Shown piece after piece: positions 62,617 to 64,000 of a DNA stretch of 64,000 nt (positions are counted from its first letter, which is position 1; each line of letters opens with the position of its first letter). The notes below the pieces were generated by a model that did no database searches, had not been told where the DNA came from, and saw nothing but the letters and a program-made list of their open reading frames with translations. The DNA comes from an uncultured Lachnospiraceae bacterium. Its GTDB lineage: Bacteria; Bacillota; Clostridia; Lachnospirales; Lachnospiraceae. The translations under genes and the position numbers were made by a program. The stretch lies in contig CANPYY010000006.1 of NCBI GenBank assembly GCA_947588675.1, positions 1-64,000 of the forward strand. The letters are read 5' to 3'.

Positions 62617-63486
62617 CTATAAAAATTTCAAGGAACTATGGTACATTATAATCCCCGCCGCCACTCCTGCATTTAACGATTCGCTTGCAGGATTCATCGG
62701 TATCTTTATGTTTTCATCGCATACATTAAGAGCCGCCTCTGACATTCCGTTCGACTCATTACCGATAACAAATGCGCTGCATGGCTTATATTCGGTATCT
62801 CTTATATCTTTCCCCAAAAGGCCGGTTCCATATACCGTTATACCCGTCTTTTTACACTCTGCTATAATATCGCATATGTCATCCCCGTATGCAAACGGAA
62901 GCCTGAATACCGCCCCCATTGTTGAACGCACTGTTTTCGGATTATATACATCCACGGTTCCCTTATTCATAAGTATTCCGTTAAAGCCCGCCGCTTCCGC
63001 AGTTCTGAAAACAGTTCCCAGATTACCGGGGTCCTGTATATCTTCAAGTATAAGTATTCTTGCAATGGGCATACAGCATACATCATCGCAAAAATGCCTT
63101 ACCCCATATTGTGAATAAAGCACATCTTTAGTATCCATATCTTTAATACCGGCCAGCGCAATTATGCCCTGAGGCGAAACTGTATCTGAAAGTTCTTTAA
63201 ACACCCTGTCTGAAACAGATTCATAACCGCATTCCTCTAAAATATCAAATACCGCGGCATAATTCAAACCTGCAAATCTGTTGTTCTGCAATGCCTTCAT
63301 CCCGCCGTCAATATCCTTTAATAAACTTTCCGAAACATATATCTTTTCTGCAAGTTCAAGTTTTATGGCTTCTAAGACCATTTTAGGGCCTTCGACAACG
63401 TACTGCTTTTGTTTTTTCCTTTCTTTACCGCTTTTCTTCAATCTTATTATATTCTTAATCTGTGAATTATTTGTGCTTTCTATCAT
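62617..63486 (-). CDS. TrmH/SpoU family RNA 2'-O-methyltransferase
   Basis: A 289-residue SPOUT methyltransferase. An N-terminal RNA-binding substrate domain (QYVVEGPKMVLEAI) is followed by the knot motifs LILEDIQDPGNLGTVFRTAE, KTVRSTMGAVFRLPF, FVIGNESNGMS and IPMNPASESLNAGVAAGI. It methylates ribose in rRNA or tRNA; the target cannot be told. ATG at 63486 with AAAGGAG. It overlaps the end of ktrA by 20 bases. Confidence 0.94.
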   Translation of the reverse strand: MIESTNNSQIKNIIRLKKSGKERKKQKQYVVEGPKMVLEAIKLELAEKIYVSESLLKDIDGGMKALQNNRFAGLNYAAVFDILEECGYESVSDRVFKELSDTVSPQGIIALAGIKDMDTKDVLYSQYGVRHFCDDVCCMPIARILILEDIQDPGNLGTVFRTAEAAGFNGILMNKGTVDVYNPKTVRSTMGAVFRLPFAYGDDICDIIAECKKTGITVYGTGLLGKDIRDTEYKPCSAFVIGNESNGMSEAALNVCDENIKIPMNPASESLNAGVAAGIIMYHSSLKFL

Positions 63487-64000
63487 CAGTATTCTCCTTT
63501 GCCATATTGCCAAGCTTTTCAAGCACATCATTTTCACCAAGCACTATAAGTACATCATCTTCACATATAGGCATATCGGCCGCAGGATTAACAAACATTT
63601 CATCCTCTCTCATAATGCCTATGACATTTACACCGTATTTTACCCTCAAATCAAGCGCTTTAAGAGAATACCCGTTCCACCTCGACGGAGCATCTATTTC
63701 CATAATACTATATGTTGCCGAAAGCGAAGTTGCGTCAAAATAATTTCCGTGTACAAGCTGATTCGCCGTTCTTAACCCTGCGTCAAATTCCGGATAAATC
63801 ACCTTATCCGCCCCGACCTTTTTCAATATTTTCGCATGAAGGTCATTTCCCGCCTTTGCAAGCACATATCCTGCCCCCGCCTCTTTTGCAAGAATTGTTG
63901 CCATAACGCTTGCTTCCAGATTATCGCCTATTCCGATTACCACGCCGTCATAATTCGACAATCCGAGCGTATCTGTAAATTCCTTTTCGGTCACATCGCC
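63467..64000 (-). CDS. ktrA: TrkA/KtrA family potassium uptake regulator (5' end outside window)
   Basis: A 177-residue C-terminal part; the frame stays open to the edge, starting at GDVTEKEF, and the true start is beyond 64000. The rest of the RCK_N nucleotide-binding domain (VVIGIGDNLEASVMATILAKE, ADKVIYPE) and an RCK_C domain (SLKALDLRVKYGVNVIGI, DDVLIVLGE) are visible. KtrA-type proteins gate KtrB potassium channels in response to nucleotides or c-di-AMP. A trkH/ktrB-like gene would be expected just outside the window. Confidence 0.92.
   Translation of the reverse strand, partial: GDVTEKEFTDTLGLSNYDGVVIGIGDNLEASVMATILAKEAGAGYVLAKAGNDLHAKILKKVGADKVIYPEFDAGLRTANQLVHGNYFDATSLSATYSIMEIDAPSRWNGYSLKALDLRVKYGVNVIGIMREDEMFVNPAADMPICEDDVLIVLGENDVLEKLGNMAKENTDDRKHK

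Overview
The window looks like chromosomal DNA of a low-GC, spore-forming, plant-fibre-degrading clostridium, most likely a Lachnospiraceae member (inferred from gene content, not from any search). Reasons: an AT-rich genome with strong GGAGG ribosome sites, a sporulation sigma-K gene, meso-DAP peptidoglycan genes (dapF, and murE with a DNPR motif), the ThiI/NifZ pair, the ireB-ruvX-DUF1292-rnj-mltG-trmR-trhP cluster, several secreted polysaccharide enzymes with lysine-rich Ig-like modules, and small families I associate with Lachnospiraceae. Almost every gene is on the minus strand; only an AraC regulator, a tRNA-Gly, a carbamate kinase and an HPr-like gene are on plus. There are no rRNA genes, CRISPR arrays, transposases, integrases or recognisable prophage genes.

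Layout. 1-6030: a nested inverted-repeat element at the left edge, then a xylan-type locus (secreted GH115 alpha-glucuronidase plus a cytoplasmic GH63-like glycosidase) read away from a divergent AraC regulator. 6.2-15.6 kb: glnS, two secreted SleB-like hydrolases, thrC with a eukaryote-type hisA, small membrane proteins, an orphan PTS IIC permease and a GshA-type ligase. 15.7-19.7 kb: tRNA-Gly(GCC), a GH43 enzyme, a lipoprotein and a PepSY protein. 19.8-24.8 kb: asd-pyrC-pyrF-pyrK-pyrD. 24.9-30.4 kb: a glutathionylspermidine-synthase-like ATP-grasp protein, a large secreted esterase, sigma-K and an FHA protein. 30.4-36.9 kb: a PHP-phosphoesterase/UDP-sugar pyrophosphorylase/GH2 operon, then carbamate kinase. 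36.9-48.1 kb: mtaB-ireB-ruvX-DUF1292-rnj-short mltG-trmR-trhP, ending in a 1539-residue secreted Cys/His-repeat protein. 48.2-55.3 kb: an HPr-like gene and the cystathionine-synthase-like/dapF/murE/rsmE/nifZ/thiI operon. 55.3-64 kb: argF-DUF6145-coaX-dusB-ogg, and ktrA-trmH-nfeD-SPFH-ltaS running off the right edge.

How the genes fit together. GH115, the esterase, GH43, GH2 and GH63-like enzymes point to stepwise breakdown of substituted hemicellulose, with debranching outside the cell and final hydrolysis inside. The housekeeping part is rich in tRNA/rRNA modification (MtaB, TrmR, TrhP, ThiI/NifZ, DusB, RsmE, TrmH-like) and envelope synthesis (MurE, DapF, LtaS-like, truncated MltG). Items most worth a second look: the giant Cys/His-repeat surface protein with an in-phase 40-residue period; the nested hairpin element at 11-140; eukaryote-type HisA, OGG1 and UDPGP families; a sigma-K without pro-sequence; MltG reduced to its non-catalytic part; an HPr lacking its active-site His; and GshA plus an ATP-grasp amide ligase, a possible unusual thiol pathway. 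No intergenic gap exceeds 300 bases except the tRNA-containing one at 15624-15933.
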